A stretch of DNA of 64,000 nt, taken from NCBI GenBank assembly GCA_966249405.1, contig CBINDO010000007.1, forward strand, positions 5,838-69,837. The letters run 5' to 3'. Every line of letters starts with the position of its first letter. Position 1 is the first letter of the stretch. The notes under the pieces are model-generated. The model was not told the DNA's origin, made no database searches, and was given only the letters and a program-made list of their open reading frames with translations. Below are positions 42,529 through 51,598 of this stretch, in pieces. This DNA comes from SZUA-265 sp966249405. Its GTDB lineage: Bacteria > Myxococcota_A > Polyangia > Polyangiales > Polyangiaceae. A program made the position numbers and the translations under genes.

Positions 42529-44019
42529 GTGCGAATATCACTGAAGACGGTGGTCGCGGCCAGTCTTGCTTTGGGTATTCTTGGTTCGGCAACCGACGCC
42601 GCTGCGCAACAAGCGAAGAAGCAGTCGGATACATCGAGCGAGTCACGTGCGCTAAGGATAGCTTTGGAGGAGGTCGGCCTCCTGCTGGCTGGGACGGGGT
42701 ACTACTTCATGCAGCATGAAGTGAACTCGTTGGACTGGACCTTCGATTACAGTTGGGACACCGTCGAGGCCAAGCTCACGGGCGATGCTTATTCGTTCGA
42801 CACCAACTACTTCAAGACCAATACACTTGCTCACTCCGGGGCCGGCACGCTTTACTACTTGGCCGCTCGGGGCAACTACTTGTCGCCGGCCGAATCACTA
42901 GCCGTCGGGTTCTTCGCGTCCGCGGCTTGGGAGTTCTTCGCCGAGTTCCGTGAGCGCGTCAGCATCAACGATCAAATGGTGACGCCGTTTGGTGGTTTCG
43001 CTTTCGGCGAAGCCATGACGCAGGTGGGGCGCCTGTTCTTGCGTGGCTGTGACAGCACGGCGTTCGGCATCGTAGGTGCCGTATTTGCTCCAAGCGAAAG
43101 CTTGCATCGTTCCATTGACGGTACGCAATTACCCCGCGCGCGGCACTGCAACGCAAGTGGCTTCTCGACGCGCGACGACTACGTACTGCGGCTTGGCTTG
43201 GGCGCATCCTTCAGTGGCAATTGGAGCGCGCGGGATGGTAGGGGGTGGCTGTTGGCGCACGGTGACGCGCTGATCCTGGACGTGCCGAAGAATCAGACGG
43301 TGCAGGAGCCGTGGCGCGCCTTCTACGACGGTGGTCTGTCGCAGTTGAACGTTCGCGTGCAGGCCGCTGCCGACGAGCTGCGCGAGATCGACGTGGTCGC
43401 TCGAGGTTCACTGTTCGGTTCTGCTTACCGGGACGTGACCACCAATACCGTAGCCCTGCTCGCCTTGGGGGCTGGGGTCAACTATTCGGAGCGCCGCTAC
43501 TCCGCTGCTCCTGCCCCGAGGGACCCGTTCTTCGTGCTGGAGGCGCCTGCCCTGTTCGCGCATTGGAGGCGCGCCTATGGGCGCCACCGCCTGGAGTTGG
43601 GGTTGGTCGCGGGTGCCGCTTTCGTCCAGGCTGGAGCTTTCGCCTTGCCCGTTTACCTGGAAACCAACGAGGCGGACGAGCTCACTCCAGTCGTCGCGAA
43701 TCGCGGTTACAGCCATGGTTTTGGTCTCACTCTCAGCCCTCACCTCCGGTGGACCTCGCCTCTCCACGAAGTTTGGCTCGGCGCGCGAGTCGACCGCGCG
43801 TGGGCAGTACGCAGCCGCATCGGTGACCAGCTCGCGTCCAGCCCCGTCGAGGAAGAGGAGGCGCGTCGTCGACTCAGAGCCGCGTTGTCTTTGGGCGAGG
43901 ACGAGCGCTGGCGGTTTCGGACCGAGGCAGATTTCATCGTTCGACGCGGGACTTTGGGTCAGGTCGAGCGGCGTCGCGGTGAGTTTACCTGGACGACGGG
44001 CGTAGAAGGGCGATTCTGA
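42529..44019 (+). CDS. DUF3943-type outer-membrane protein, copy 2
   Basis: A GTG at 42529 is used; a TTG at 42499 is also in frame. The protein of about 496 residues has a signal peptide ending near ATDAAAQ. The DUF3943 block parallels the copy at 39460: AGTGYYFMQHEVNSLDWTFDY, FDTNYFKTNTLAHSGAGTLYY, AAWEFFAEFRERVSINDQMVTPFGG. It continues as a strand-rich barrel-like region and ends TGVEGRF, with a terminal Phe. Sequence divergence from copy 1 is high outside the core, which points to an old duplication. Confidence 0.85.
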   Translation: MRISLKTVVAASLALGILGSATDAAAQQAKKQSDTSSESRALRIALEEVGLLLAGTGYYFMQHEVNSLDWTFDYSWDTVEAKLTGDAYSFDTNYFKTNTLAHSGAGTLYYLAARGNYLSPAESLAVGFFASAAWEFFAEFRERVSINDQMVTPFGGFAFGEAMTQVGRLFLRGCDSTAFGIVGAVFAPSESLHRSIDGTQLPRARHCNASGFSTRDDYVLRLGLGASFSGNWSARDGRGWLLAHGDALILDVPKNQTVQEPWRAFYDGGLSQLNVRVQAAADELREIDVVARGSLFGSAYRDVTTNTVALLALGAGVNYSERRYSAAPAPRDPFFVLEAPALFAHWRRAYGRHRLELGLVAGAAFVQAGAFALPVYLETNEADELTPVVANRGYSHGFGLTLSPHLRWTSPLHEVWLGARVDRAWAVRSRIGDQLASSPVEEEEARRRLRAALSLGEDERWRFRTEADFIVRRGTLGQVERRRGEFTWTTGVEGRF

Positions 44020-44074
44020 TGCGCTCGACTTTGGTGATTGAAAGCCAAAGCTAGTGGGGCATAACGTGGCATTC

Positions 44075-45211
44075 ATGGCGGTTGTCGGCGAACGGTCTCG
44101 GATTCTTGTCGTCGATGACAACGTGGCGAATCGCGAGCTCGCCAAAGCCACGCTGGAGGACGAAGCGGGTCTCGAAGTGAAGGCCGTGGACGATGGCCCC
44201 GCGGCGCTCGAGGTGGTGCCCAGCTGGCGTCCGGACTGCGTCCTGCTCGACGTGCGAATGCCTGGTATGGACGGTTTCGAGGTTTGTCGCCGGATGCGGG
44301 CGATGCCGGAGGGTAACCACGTGCCGATCCTGTTCCTCACGGCACAGCGTGACTTGGACACCTTCGATGCTGCGCTCGCCTGCGGCGCGGACGATTTTCT
44401 CACCAAACCGGTACGACCAGCAGAGCTGGTGTTGCGCGTTCAGACGGCGCTCAAGGTGCGCAGTGTGAGAAGTGAACTCCGCGACCAATACGAGTTGGTG
44501 CGGCATCAGCGCGACGACTTGATGCGACTGCAGCTCCAGAAGGAGCGAATGTCGGCGTTCTTGGTCCACGACCTGAAGAACCCGATCAACAACCTCGACC
44601 TGTGGGCTCAACAGGCGTTGATGGATCCTGCCCTCTCACCGCGGGCGGGCCGCGCGCTGCGCCACATCCGCGAGGAGACGCGCACCCTGACGCGCATGGT
44701 GGTGAATCTGCTCGACATCAGCAAGAGCGAGGAGGGCCGGCTTGTCCCCAAGCTCGAGCGCATTCGACTGGACGAGTTCTTCGAGCAGGTGTTCGACGAA
44801 CTCCGGCTCAAGGCTGCCGCCCACGAAGTCCAACTCGAACGCAACATCGGCGTGCAGGAGATCGTCGGAGACGCAGACCTCCTACGCCGCGTGTTCGTGA
44901 ATCTGGTCGAAAACGCGGTGCGACATAGTCCCAACGAGAGCTCCGTCGCGGTAGTTGCAAAGAGCGTGGGAGGGGGCACCGAGGTAGCGGTGGTCGACCA
45001 AGGCAGCGGCGTGCCTCAGAGCTTCCGCGAACAAGTGTTCCAGCCCTTCGCGCAACTCAGCTCGGAAGAGATCAAGGAACGGACGGGACGCGGCTTGGGG
45101 TTGACCTTTTGCAAGCTCGCGGTGGAAGCGCACGGAGGCGCCATCCGCATCGAGGATGGAACGCCGGGCGCGGCGTTCGTCGTATGGCTGCCCAATGTTG
45201 ATGCAGGGTGA
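44075..45211 (+). CDS. Receiver-histidine kinase hybrid
   Basis: From the ATG at 44075 the protein has 378 residues; GTG codons at 44054 and 44066 are in frame upstream. The N-terminal receiver has VVDDNVANRE, phospho-Asp in CVLLDVRMPGMDG and Lys in FLTKPVR. A coiled coil links it to the His box (SAFLVHDLKNPINNLDLW) and an ATPase domain (NLVENAVRHSPNES, VDQGSGVP, GRGLGLTFCKLAVEAHGG). No membrane segment. Three bases separate it from the PAS-kinase gene, so the two probably act together in a relay. Confidence 0.92.
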   Translation: MAVVGERSRILVVDDNVANRELAKATLEDEAGLEVKAVDDGPAALEVVPSWRPDCVLLDVRMPGMDGFEVCRRMRAMPEGNHVPILFLTAQRDLDTFDAALACGADDFLTKPVRPAELVLRVQTALKVRSVRSELRDQYELVRHQRDDLMRLQLQKERMSAFLVHDLKNPINNLDLWAQQALMDPALSPRAGRALRHIREETRTLTRMVVNLLDISKSEEGRLVPKLERIRLDEFFEQVFDELRLKAAAHEVQLERNIGVQEIVGDADLLRRVFVNLVENAVRHSPNESSVAVVAKSVGGGTEVAVVDQGSGVPQSFREQVFQPFAQLSSEEIKERTGRGLGLTFCKLAVEAHGGAIRIEDGTPGAAFVVWLPNVDAG

Positions 45212-45214
45212 ATC

Positions 45215-47152
45215 ATGGAACGTTTTCTCGAGCGTGATGGCTTTCGCCAATTGTTCGAAACAGCGCCCGACGCGGTGCTCATCGTCGACGGCGATGGACT
45301 CATCACCCTGGTCAACCAGCAGGTCGAGCGCCTGTTCGGCTACTCGCGTGATGAGTTGATTGGCCACGAGATCGAGGTCTTGATCCCCGCGCGAGTGCGA
45401 GGTGTACACGTTGGGCATCGAACGCGCTTCGGGTCGGAGCCGCGTCTGAGACCGATGGGCACCGGGCTCGAACTGTTCGGGTGCCGCAAAGACGGGACAG
45501 AGTTCCCGGTCGAGATCAGTCTGAGCCCGATCGAGGCCGAGGGGGCGTCGTTCACATCGGCGAGCATCCGAGACGTCTCCGAGCGCAAGCGCTTGGAGGC
45601 TAGTGCTCGACGCCTGCATCAATACCTGCGAAGCGCGCTCGACAGCATGGTCGGTAGCATCCTGATCTGGGACGCTCAGGATCGGCTGGTTGCTTGTAAC
45701 AGTCTGGCTTCCGAGCAACTGAACTCGACGTTCGGTGGAGAAGTGGTAGGTCGCACCTGGGACGAGCTCGTCCCGCCGTTCTTGAAGGAGAAGAGCTTCG
45801 AAGCGGATGGGCAGTCGGGGGAGGACGTGGTCGCTGTAGTGGAGAACTACCATCGCCGACGTGAAGGCGCCTTCACCTTGCGTTCTGCCGAGTCGCGTAC
45901 CTGGCGTTGGACGCTTCGTCCGACACCGGAGGGCGGCAGCGTGATGGTGATCGACGACATCACCGAAGCCAAACAGCATGAAGCCGAGCTGCTGAGAGCC
46001 CGCTCCGAAGCCGAGTCGGCCAGCGCGGCCAAGAGTGAGTTTCTCTCGGCCATGAGCCACGAGTTGCGGACGCCCCTCAACGCGGTGCTCGGGTTCGCGC
46101 AGCTGCTCCAGCGCGACAAGAAGGAGCCGCTCACGGAGCGCCACCAGGACCGATTGACTCACGTCCTGAAGGGGGGCGAACACCTGTTGCGCTTGATCGA
46201 CGACGTGCTCGACTTGTCGCGCATCGAGTCGCGTCGGCTCCCGATCTCGATGGAGCCGGTGGCGATCGAGTCGGTGCTCGAAGACGTGAGACGTACGATG
46301 GCCCCGATCGCCGCCGAGGCGAACATCGCACTGGCCGTGGAAGAAGCCGCTGCCGCGCTCCCACGAGTCAGCGCTGATCGCACGCGATTGCGACAGATCG
46401 TGATGAACTATGCGTCCAACGCCATCAAGTACGGACGCACCAACGGCAGCGTTCGTCTGGTCGCAAGGCCTCGCGGCTCCGTCTTACGTGTCTCCGTCTT
46501 CGACGACGGCATAGGCATCGCAAAGGCCAAACAAGCGCGCATCTTCGAGCCGTTTCATCGCGCGGGTCAGGAGGCAGGTCCGATCCAGGGTACGGGTATC
46601 GGGTTGACGATCTGCAAGCAGCTGGCCGAGCTCATGGACGGAAGGGTCGGGTTCGAGAGCGTGGAGGGGAAAGGCTCCGAGTTCTGGGTAGAACTGCCCA
46701 TCCTGCAGCTGAGCGAACAGTCCCCCGAGGAAGGTGCGGTTGCGGTCGCGACTCCGGCGCTGAGCGCGCCGACGTTGGTGCGCCGGTCGATCGTTTACGT
46801 TGAGGACAACCCATCCAACGTCGCGTTCATGGAAGACCTGCTCAGCGACCAGCCAGTGGAGCTCATCGTTGCGCCGAGCGCCGAACTCGGCATCGAGCTG
46901 GTGCGCAACCGCAAACCGAGCTTGGTGATCATGGACATCAACCTGCCCGGGATGAACGGCATCGAAGCGCAACGCGCCCTCCAGCGCTGGCCAGAGACCG
47001 CCAAGATCCCTGTCGTGGCGTTGAGCGCCGCCGCGATGCCCGGCGAGGCGACGAAGATCGCCGAAGCAGGCTTCTACCGCTTCTTGACCAAGCCCGTTCG
47101 GGTCGACGAACTGCTCACGACGTTGGAAGAGATCCTCGCCAAGTCGACGTGA
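45215..47152 (+). CDS. PAS-PAS-histidine kinase-receiver hybrid
   Basis: The 645-residue soluble protein has two PAS domains (LFETAPDAVLIVDGDGLITLVNQQ...; MVGSILIWDAQDRLVACNS...), a His box (SEFLSAMSHELRTPLNAVLGFAQLL), the ATPase domain (NYASNAIKYGRTNGS, FDDGIGIAKAKQARIFEPFHRA, GTGIGLTICKQL) and a C-terminal receiver (YVEDNPSNV, phospho-Asp in LVIMDINLPGMNG, Lys in FLTKPVR). The first PAS is of the type that can bind small ligands or cofactors. It is the second gene of a two-kinase unit. Confidence 0.94.
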   Translation: MERFLERDGFRQLFETAPDAVLIVDGDGLITLVNQQVERLFGYSRDELIGHEIEVLIPARVRGVHVGHRTRFGSEPRLRPMGTGLELFGCRKDGTEFPVEISLSPIEAEGASFTSASIRDVSERKRLEASARRLHQYLRSALDSMVGSILIWDAQDRLVACNSLASEQLNSTFGGEVVGRTWDELVPPFLKEKSFEADGQSGEDVVAVVENYHRRREGAFTLRSAESRTWRWTLRPTPEGGSVMVIDDITEAKQHEAELLRARSEAESASAAKSEFLSAMSHELRTPLNAVLGFAQLLQRDKKEPLTERHQDRLTHVLKGGEHLLRLIDDVLDLSRIESRRLPISMEPVAIESVLEDVRRTMAPIAAEANIALAVEEAAAALPRVSADRTRLRQIVMNYASNAIKYGRTNGSVRLVARPRGSVLRVSVFDDGIGIAKAKQARIFEPFHRAGQEAGPIQGTGIGLTICKQLAELMDGRVGFESVEGKGSEFWVELPILQLSEQSPEEGAVAVATPALSAPTLVRRSIVYVEDNPSNVAFMEDLLSDQPVELIVAPSAELGIELVRNRKPSLVIMDINLPGMNGIEAQRALQRWPETAKIPVVALSAAAMPGEATKIAEAGFYRFLTKPVRVDELLTTLEEILAKST

Positions 47153-47262
47153 CCGGCGCTTTCGGAGCCTGGAAAGGGCGCGGCGCCGGCACCGATCGGG
47201 GGTGACCCGAGTGAGGCAACGCCGTCTTGACGTCGGGGCACCTTTCGGCCTAGGCCGTCTAA

Positions 47263-47769
47263 ATGGCTCGCGAAGTTGAGAAGGGACTGGACAAAGACGG
47301 GATGGAGCGCGCGCTTTCGCGGCTGCGTGACGCCGTGAAGGAGCGCGGGCTGAAGGCTTCGTCCGTGCGCGAGTCCGTTGCCAAGGCTGCGCTGAGTCGG
47401 CGTGGGCACTTTACGGTCGAAGACCTCGTTCACGATCTGCGCGGCGGCAAGACCGAGAAGAAGGACGCCCACATGACGACGGTATATCGGACGTTGCCGT
47501 TACTCGTCGAGGTAGGGCTGCTGCAACTCACTCTCCTATCGAAGGGGGATGAAGCTCGGTACGAACGCGCCTTCGAGCGCGAGCATCACGACCACCTGAT
47601 CTGTACCGAGTGCGGGATCGTTCTAGAGTTCCACTTCGAAGCGCTCGAGGTTCTGCAGCGAGACATCGCCGAGCAATACGGCTTCCTGCTCACGGACCAC
47701 GTGCACGAGCTCCGTGGACTCTGCAAGAGTTGTCGCGCCAAGAGCGCCTCCAAGCGCCAGCGTCATTAG
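47263..47769 (+). CDS. Fur family metal-dependent transcriptional regulator
   Basis: The 168-residue protein has the N-terminal winged helix (LRDAVKERGLKASSVRESVAKAALSRRGHFTVEDLVHDL, TTVYRTLPLLVEVGLLQL) and the metal/dimerisation motif HHDHLICTECG, with the second CxxC pair in GLCKSC, so a structural zinc site is intact. It is slightly longer than Fur because of an N-terminal extension and a basic tail. Iron, zinc or peroxide sensing (Fur, Zur or PerR) cannot be separated by eye. It stands alone after the kinase pair. Confidence 0.93.
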   Translation: MAREVEKGLDKDGMERALSRLRDAVKERGLKASSVRESVAKAALSRRGHFTVEDLVHDLRGGKTEKKDAHMTTVYRTLPLLVEVGLLQLTLLSKGDEARYERAFEREHHDHLICTECGIVLEFHFEALEVLQRDIAEQYGFLLTDHVHELRGLCKSCRAKSASKRQRH

Positions 47770-47775
47770 CTGCCC

Positions 47776-47791
47776 CTCGGTGGCCACCGAG
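47776..47791. terminator. Perfect 16-base palindrome between convergent genes
   Basis: CTCGGTGGCCACCGAG lies seven bases after the Fur-family stop and before the convergent stop at 47853. GC-rich, without a T-tract. Its position suggests a transcription end. Confidence 0.45.
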
Positions 47792-47852
47792 CCATGAGCT
47801 CGGGGTTGTCGCAGTACGGATGAAAAGGGTGGGCCAGAGCTCGAGGTCGGCT

Positions 47853-48977
47853 CTACGGCGTGACCATGTCCGGGCCTGCCTCGAAACTTTGTCTCACGCG
47901 ATCAGAGCTGAGCGCACCGTCATAGATGCGGAGCTCGTCGAACTCGCCTTCGAACGCCGGATCCCCTTCGAACAACGAACGGCCAAGCCACACGCTGGAT
48001 ACGTTCATGTCCAGGAGTGAATAGGCGTTGGCGACTGCGGCGGACAGCTCTCCATCGTGATACAGACTCATCTGGTCGTTCGCAGCGTCGAAGACGACGG
48101 CGACGTGGGTTTTGACGTCGTCCGACGTTGGCGCGGCGCTGTTGGCCGACACTTCGGACTCCCCCAGCGGGCGAAACGTCGCGCGCATCGTTCCGTTGGC
48201 GGACGGGGTTTGCGAAGTGAGGAACAGGTAACTTCGTGGGCTGTCGTCTTCCGTTTCTCCCATGTCGAAGACGCGTTCCCAGTTGCGAGTGCCGTAAGAA
48301 GTGAACCACACCTCCACCGTGACGCTCTCGAGCCCATCGACGACACGAGTGGGCAGCTCTACGTACGTGCCTCCGCTGAGCACCATGCTGCCCTCGTTTT
48401 CAGAGGCCGTGCCAATCACCGTGCCATCGGCGTCACCCACCAAGTCGGAGACGAGCGTGGCCAAGTCCGAGAAGCTGTAGCGGTGAATGAGCGCCGCACC
48501 TGCCGGCTCGTTTTGCGGGCTGGTGGACTCGGACGTGTCGACGGAAGGCGCCTCGGCGGATTCGTGGGTCTCAGGGGCGGGGCTGGACGTGGGCTCATCT
48601 TTCGGAGTTTCGTCGTCCGCAGTCGTCGGGGAAGCGCTCGGAGCGGCGGAACCCGCCTCCTCGAACGGCGATGGTGCTGCGTCACCCGCGTCGACGGTTG
48701 CGGGTGACAACTCGCCGTTGGGCGCTGGGTCCGGGCCACTTCCGGAGAGGGCGCCGTCCGTGGAGCGTGGGCTCGTGGTTGCTTCGGAGTCGCGCGTGGA
48801 TTCAGAGTTTGCTTGGCACTCCGTCGTCGGGCACGGTGCGTCTACTCCCGCGTCGGTTCGCGCGAGTTTTGGTCCGCCCGCCGTCAGCGAGTCGAGGTCC
48901 GCCGACAGCGTGCATCCGCCCAGCGCAAACAGGCCAAACGCCCCCACCGGAGCTGACAAACGCCGTAGCAGCGGCAC
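47853..48977 (-). CDS. LamG/concanavalin-like lipoprotein, third gene of kinase operon A
   Basis: A GTG at 48977 lies two bases after the upstream stop. The 374-residue protein has a lipoprotein signal with Cys at 22 (FALGGC), a Ser/Pro/Asp-rich tether of about 130 residues, and a C-terminal LamG-like jelly-roll of about 215 residues (HRYSFSDLATLVSDLVGDADGT, VTVEVWFTSYG, THVAVVFDAANDQMSLYHDG, SSVWLGRSLFEGDPAFEGEFDELRIYDGAL). These domains bind sugars or other surface ligands. As the last gene of an operon begun by a Ser/Thr kinase it may be the external sensor or a target gene. Confidence 0.87.
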   Translation of the reverse strand: MPLLRRLSAPVGAFGLFALGGCTLSADLDSLTAGGPKLARTDAGVDAPCPTTECQANSESTRDSEATTSPRSTDGALSGSGPDPAPNGELSPATVDAGDAAPSPFEEAGSAAPSASPTTADDETPKDEPTSSPAPETHESAEAPSVDTSESTSPQNEPAGAALIHRYSFSDLATLVSDLVGDADGTVIGTASENEGSMVLSGGTYVELPTRVVDGLESVTVEVWFTSYGTRNWERVFDMGETEDDSPRSYLFLTSQTPSANGTMRATFRPLGESEVSANSAAPTSDDVKTHVAVVFDAANDQMSLYHDGELSAAVANAYSLLDMNVSSVWLGRSLFEGDPAFEGEFDELRIYDGALSSDRVRQSFEAGPDMVTP

Positions 48978-48979
48978 CG

Positions 48980-49807
48980 TCAGAACTCCCCCGAGAAAGA
49001 CACCGAAGCGGCCGTGTCGTCGCCGCTCAGCGGCGCGAAATACAGTACAGCGCCCCCAGCGAGTGAAAGGCCGGCGACCGCGAGTGAGACATCTGCCCAG
49101 AGATACTTCTGCGCTACCGATTGTTTCTGCGCGCTCGTGCAGTCTGGCGCGCAGGTCGCTCGCAGGTCCGACTCCTCCGCGCTGCCCTGCAATCCCAGCA
49201 CCGCGAAACTCGCCAAGCCGACCACCGCGAGGCCCGCGAAGCCGTAAGTCATGAGTCGTCGCAAATCGGCGGCGCTCGCGCCGTCCGTCGGGGGCGATGG
49301 TCGTCGGGGGCGCGATTCGAGCACCTCGGCTCGCGAGAACTCGGCGATGACGAGGCGAGCTTGTTCACCTTGAACCGCATCTAGCTCCAGCTCGACGAGT
49401 TGGCCGTTTGCGCCTTCGAAGCGAAACCGGTGGCGGCCTGGGTCGATCGCGAGCGGCGCCTCGCCAGAAGCCCACTCCACGATGGTCTCGTCCATGTAGA
49501 TGCGAACCCCCGGAATGTCGCGCCCGAGGTCATCCCTGGCAGCAAATGTGACGGTCGGCGTGAGTCGCTGTACGTTCTCCAAGAGCTGTTGGCATTCGTC
49601 CTTGATTGGACCAGGACAGTCCGCGTCGCTGGCGCACCCGAGAAATGCCGCACGCGCCTGCAGCAACTTGCCTTCATCTCGCAACACTTGACCTTGGCTG
49701 TGCGATTCCACGCACTGCTCGATGTCCGCGAACGCGGCAGACGAATACACCACTCCCAGGCCGACGACCAGAACCTGCGCCCGGCGCCTGCGACTCGAGC
49801 CGTTCAT
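48980..49807 (-). CDS. PEGA-like protein with two membrane segments, second gene of kinase operon A
   Basis: The ATG at 49807 overlaps the kinase stop (ATGA). The protein has 275 residues: a signal peptide (VLVVGLGVVYSSAAFAD), a short helical region with Cys (GKLLQARAAFLGCASDADC), a PEGA-like strand domain (IPGVRIYMDETIVEWASGEAPLAIDPGRHRFRFEG), then two membrane segments (GLAVVGLASFAVLGLQG; ADVSLAVAGLSLAGGAVLYF) separated by a loop containing CAPDC. It ends in VSFSGEF. The plan matches the protein at 55891. PEGA domains sit in envelope-associated proteins; function in signalling is inferred from context. Confidence 0.85.
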   Translation of the reverse strand: MNGSSRRRRAQVLVVGLGVVYSSAAFADIEQCVESHSQGQVLRDEGKLLQARAAFLGCASDADCPGPIKDECQQLLENVQRLTPTVTFAARDDLGRDIPGVRIYMDETIVEWASGEAPLAIDPGRHRFRFEGANGQLVELELDAVQGEQARLVIAEFSRAEVLESRPRRPSPPTDGASAADLRRLMTYGFAGLAVVGLASFAVLGLQGSAEESDLRATCAPDCTSAQKQSVAQKYLWADVSLAVAGLSLAGGAVLYFAPLSGDDTAASVSFSGEF

Positions 49808-51405
49808 CGGAAGCACTCCGCGCGGTAGTGTTTGCGACCCGCCGCATCGACCGTGTACGGCGGTGAGCACTTGTCGTTGCGTGGCCGGTTCGCGCTCGGC
49901 TTGGGCGCGAGGAGCGGCGTCTGGGTCGCGGACGGAGCCGGCGCGGAGCTCGCTCGGATGGCATCCGTTGGCGCCGGTGGTGTCGCGTCGAGCGGCGCGG
50001 TCGGAGATGTCTTCGGCAGAGTACGTGTGACGTCGGTCGTGACGTGGTGGGTCGAGGCGACAGCTGTCGACGGCGCTTCTGACCCGGAAGCTGCGATATG
50101 TTCCGCCCGCCAAGAGAGCAAGCCGCCCAAACCGAAGGTGGCGGCCACAACCGCCATGATGGCGGCGAGTTTGCGGCCGTTACGGCGTGGCGCATATCGT
50201 TCGACGGTTTGCAGACTGCGAGCGGTCGAGATGCCGTCGGTCAGCAGTTCATCTGCGGAGAGGAGCTCCGCCTCTTCGATACCGCTGGGTACCGGGATCG
50301 AGCGACGTTTCTCCGACTCGAGGCGAGACAACATCGTGCCGCGTTCGACGAGAGTGTCTGCCGCCAGCTGTTCGACCCACTCTGCCACGGCGGACGGCCG
50401 AGCTGGAGGACAGGCCAGCTCGAGCGCGCGCAACATTTCACCGGCGTCGCGGTAGCGTGCGGCGGGGTCGCGCTCGAGGGCCTTCATCACCACACTTTCC
50501 AACGCAGCTTCCACGGCAGGATTGCGTTTGCTCGGCGGGTCGATCTGCGAGTGATGGCGTTGCGCCAGAGACGCGCGAAACCCTGCACCTCCGAACAAGC
50601 GCTGGCCCGTCAGCATTTCCCACAACACGACGCCAACGGCGAACAGATCGCTCTGCGGCGTCGGCGCAGCGCCCTTGAGTTGTTCGGGCGCGATGTAGCC
50701 TGGTTTTCCGCGGACCACACCTTGGCTCGCATCGGATAAGGAGTCCGCAGCCTTGGCGATCCCGAAGTCGAGCACGCGCGCCACTCCGTCGACACCCACG
50801 AGGATGTTCTGCGGCGAGACGTCGCAATGTACGATGTTGAGCGGCTTACCGTTCTTGTCCGTCGTCGCATGCGCGAACGCGAGTCCGCGCAACACATCCG
50901 AGAGGATCGCCGATGTCACGTTCAGCGGCGCAATCTGGTTGGACTGACTACGCAGGTGGCGGCACAGGGACGACAACGCGTCGCCGTGGACATAGTCCAT
51001 CACGAGCAGCACCTCGTTGCCATCTGCCACGACGTCCAACGTCGGGACGACGTTGGGATGCCGGATGCGAGCGGCAAGGCGGGCCTCCTCGATGAACATC
51101 GCTTTGAACTGTGCGTCGCTGGCGAACTGCGGTAGCAGCCGTTTCACCGCGACGATGCGGCAAAACCCGAAATCCCCGTGGAGTCGCGCGAAGTGCACGG
51201 TCGCCATGCCGCCTTTGGCGATGCAATCAGCGAATTCGTAGCGACCGACGCGCACGATACTGGACGGAGCTGCGACGCGATTGAGGATCGGACGGGCTGC
51301 GCTGTTGGGTGGGCACCCAATCCCATCCAAGACCACATCCTGCGACTCGACGTCATCTCGCGTATTCAACGCGCCCTTCGCAGTGCCAGAGCTTTGCGCC
51401 ATCAT
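49804..51405 (-). CDS. Membrane-anchored Ser/Thr protein kinase with an HCD catalytic loop
   Basis: From the ATG at 51405 (AGAGGGA just upstream; an ATG at 51402 follows) the protein has 533 residues. The kinase domain covers about 55-335: Gly loop AKGGMATVHFA, Lys88 in VAVKR, catalytic loop HCDVSPQN at 193-200, DFGIAK at 213-218 and PGYIAPEQ. The usual HRD Arg is Cys, so it is a non-RD kinase. It lacks the activation-loop contact made by that Arg but keeps the catalytic Asp. A membrane segment near 415 (LAAIMAVVAATFGLGGLLSW) is followed by a Pro/Thr/Ser-rich outer tail that ends with paired Cys. First gene of operon A. Confidence 0.93.
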   Translation of the reverse strand: MMAQSSGTAKGALNTRDDVESQDVVLDGIGCPPNSAARPILNRVAAPSSIVRVGRYEFADCIAKGGMATVHFARLHGDFGFCRIVAVKRLLPQFASDAQFKAMFIEEARLAARIRHPNVVPTLDVVADGNEVLLVMDYVHGDALSSLCRHLRSQSNQIAPLNVTSAILSDVLRGLAFAHATTDKNGKPLNIVHCDVSPQNILVGVDGVARVLDFGIAKAADSLSDASQGVVRGKPGYIAPEQLKGAAPTPQSDLFAVGVVLWEMLTGQRLFGGAGFRASLAQRHHSQIDPPSKRNPAVEAALESVVMKALERDPAARYRDAGEMLRALELACPPARPSAVAEWVEQLAADTLVERGTMLSRLESEKRRSIPVPSGIEEAELLSADELLTDGISTARSLQTVERYAPRRNGRKLAAIMAVVAATFGLGGLLSWRAEHIAASGSEAPSTAVASTHHVTTDVTRTLPKTSPTAPLDATPPAPTDAIRASSAPAPSATQTPLLAPKPSANRPRNDKCSPPYTVDAAGRKHYRAECFR

Positions 51406-51598
51406 TCCCTCTAACCGTAACGTTACTGCAGCACGGCGTGTGTGGCAGCTCGCTGAGTATTTTATTAGAGGATTTTTCCGTGCGTTCTCGCTCGGTTCCA
51501 AGATAGGGCAGATTGATCGCGACTTGTTGTGAACGGGCTGTTCCGAACCGGACAAAACGACGCGAAGCGGCCAGTACGGCTTACACCCGACTATGGCT

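Noticed and set aside
44882..46183. Long minus-strand frame opposite the two kinase genes
   Set aside because: It covers parts of two genes with clear kinase and PAS motifs and has no motifs of its own.
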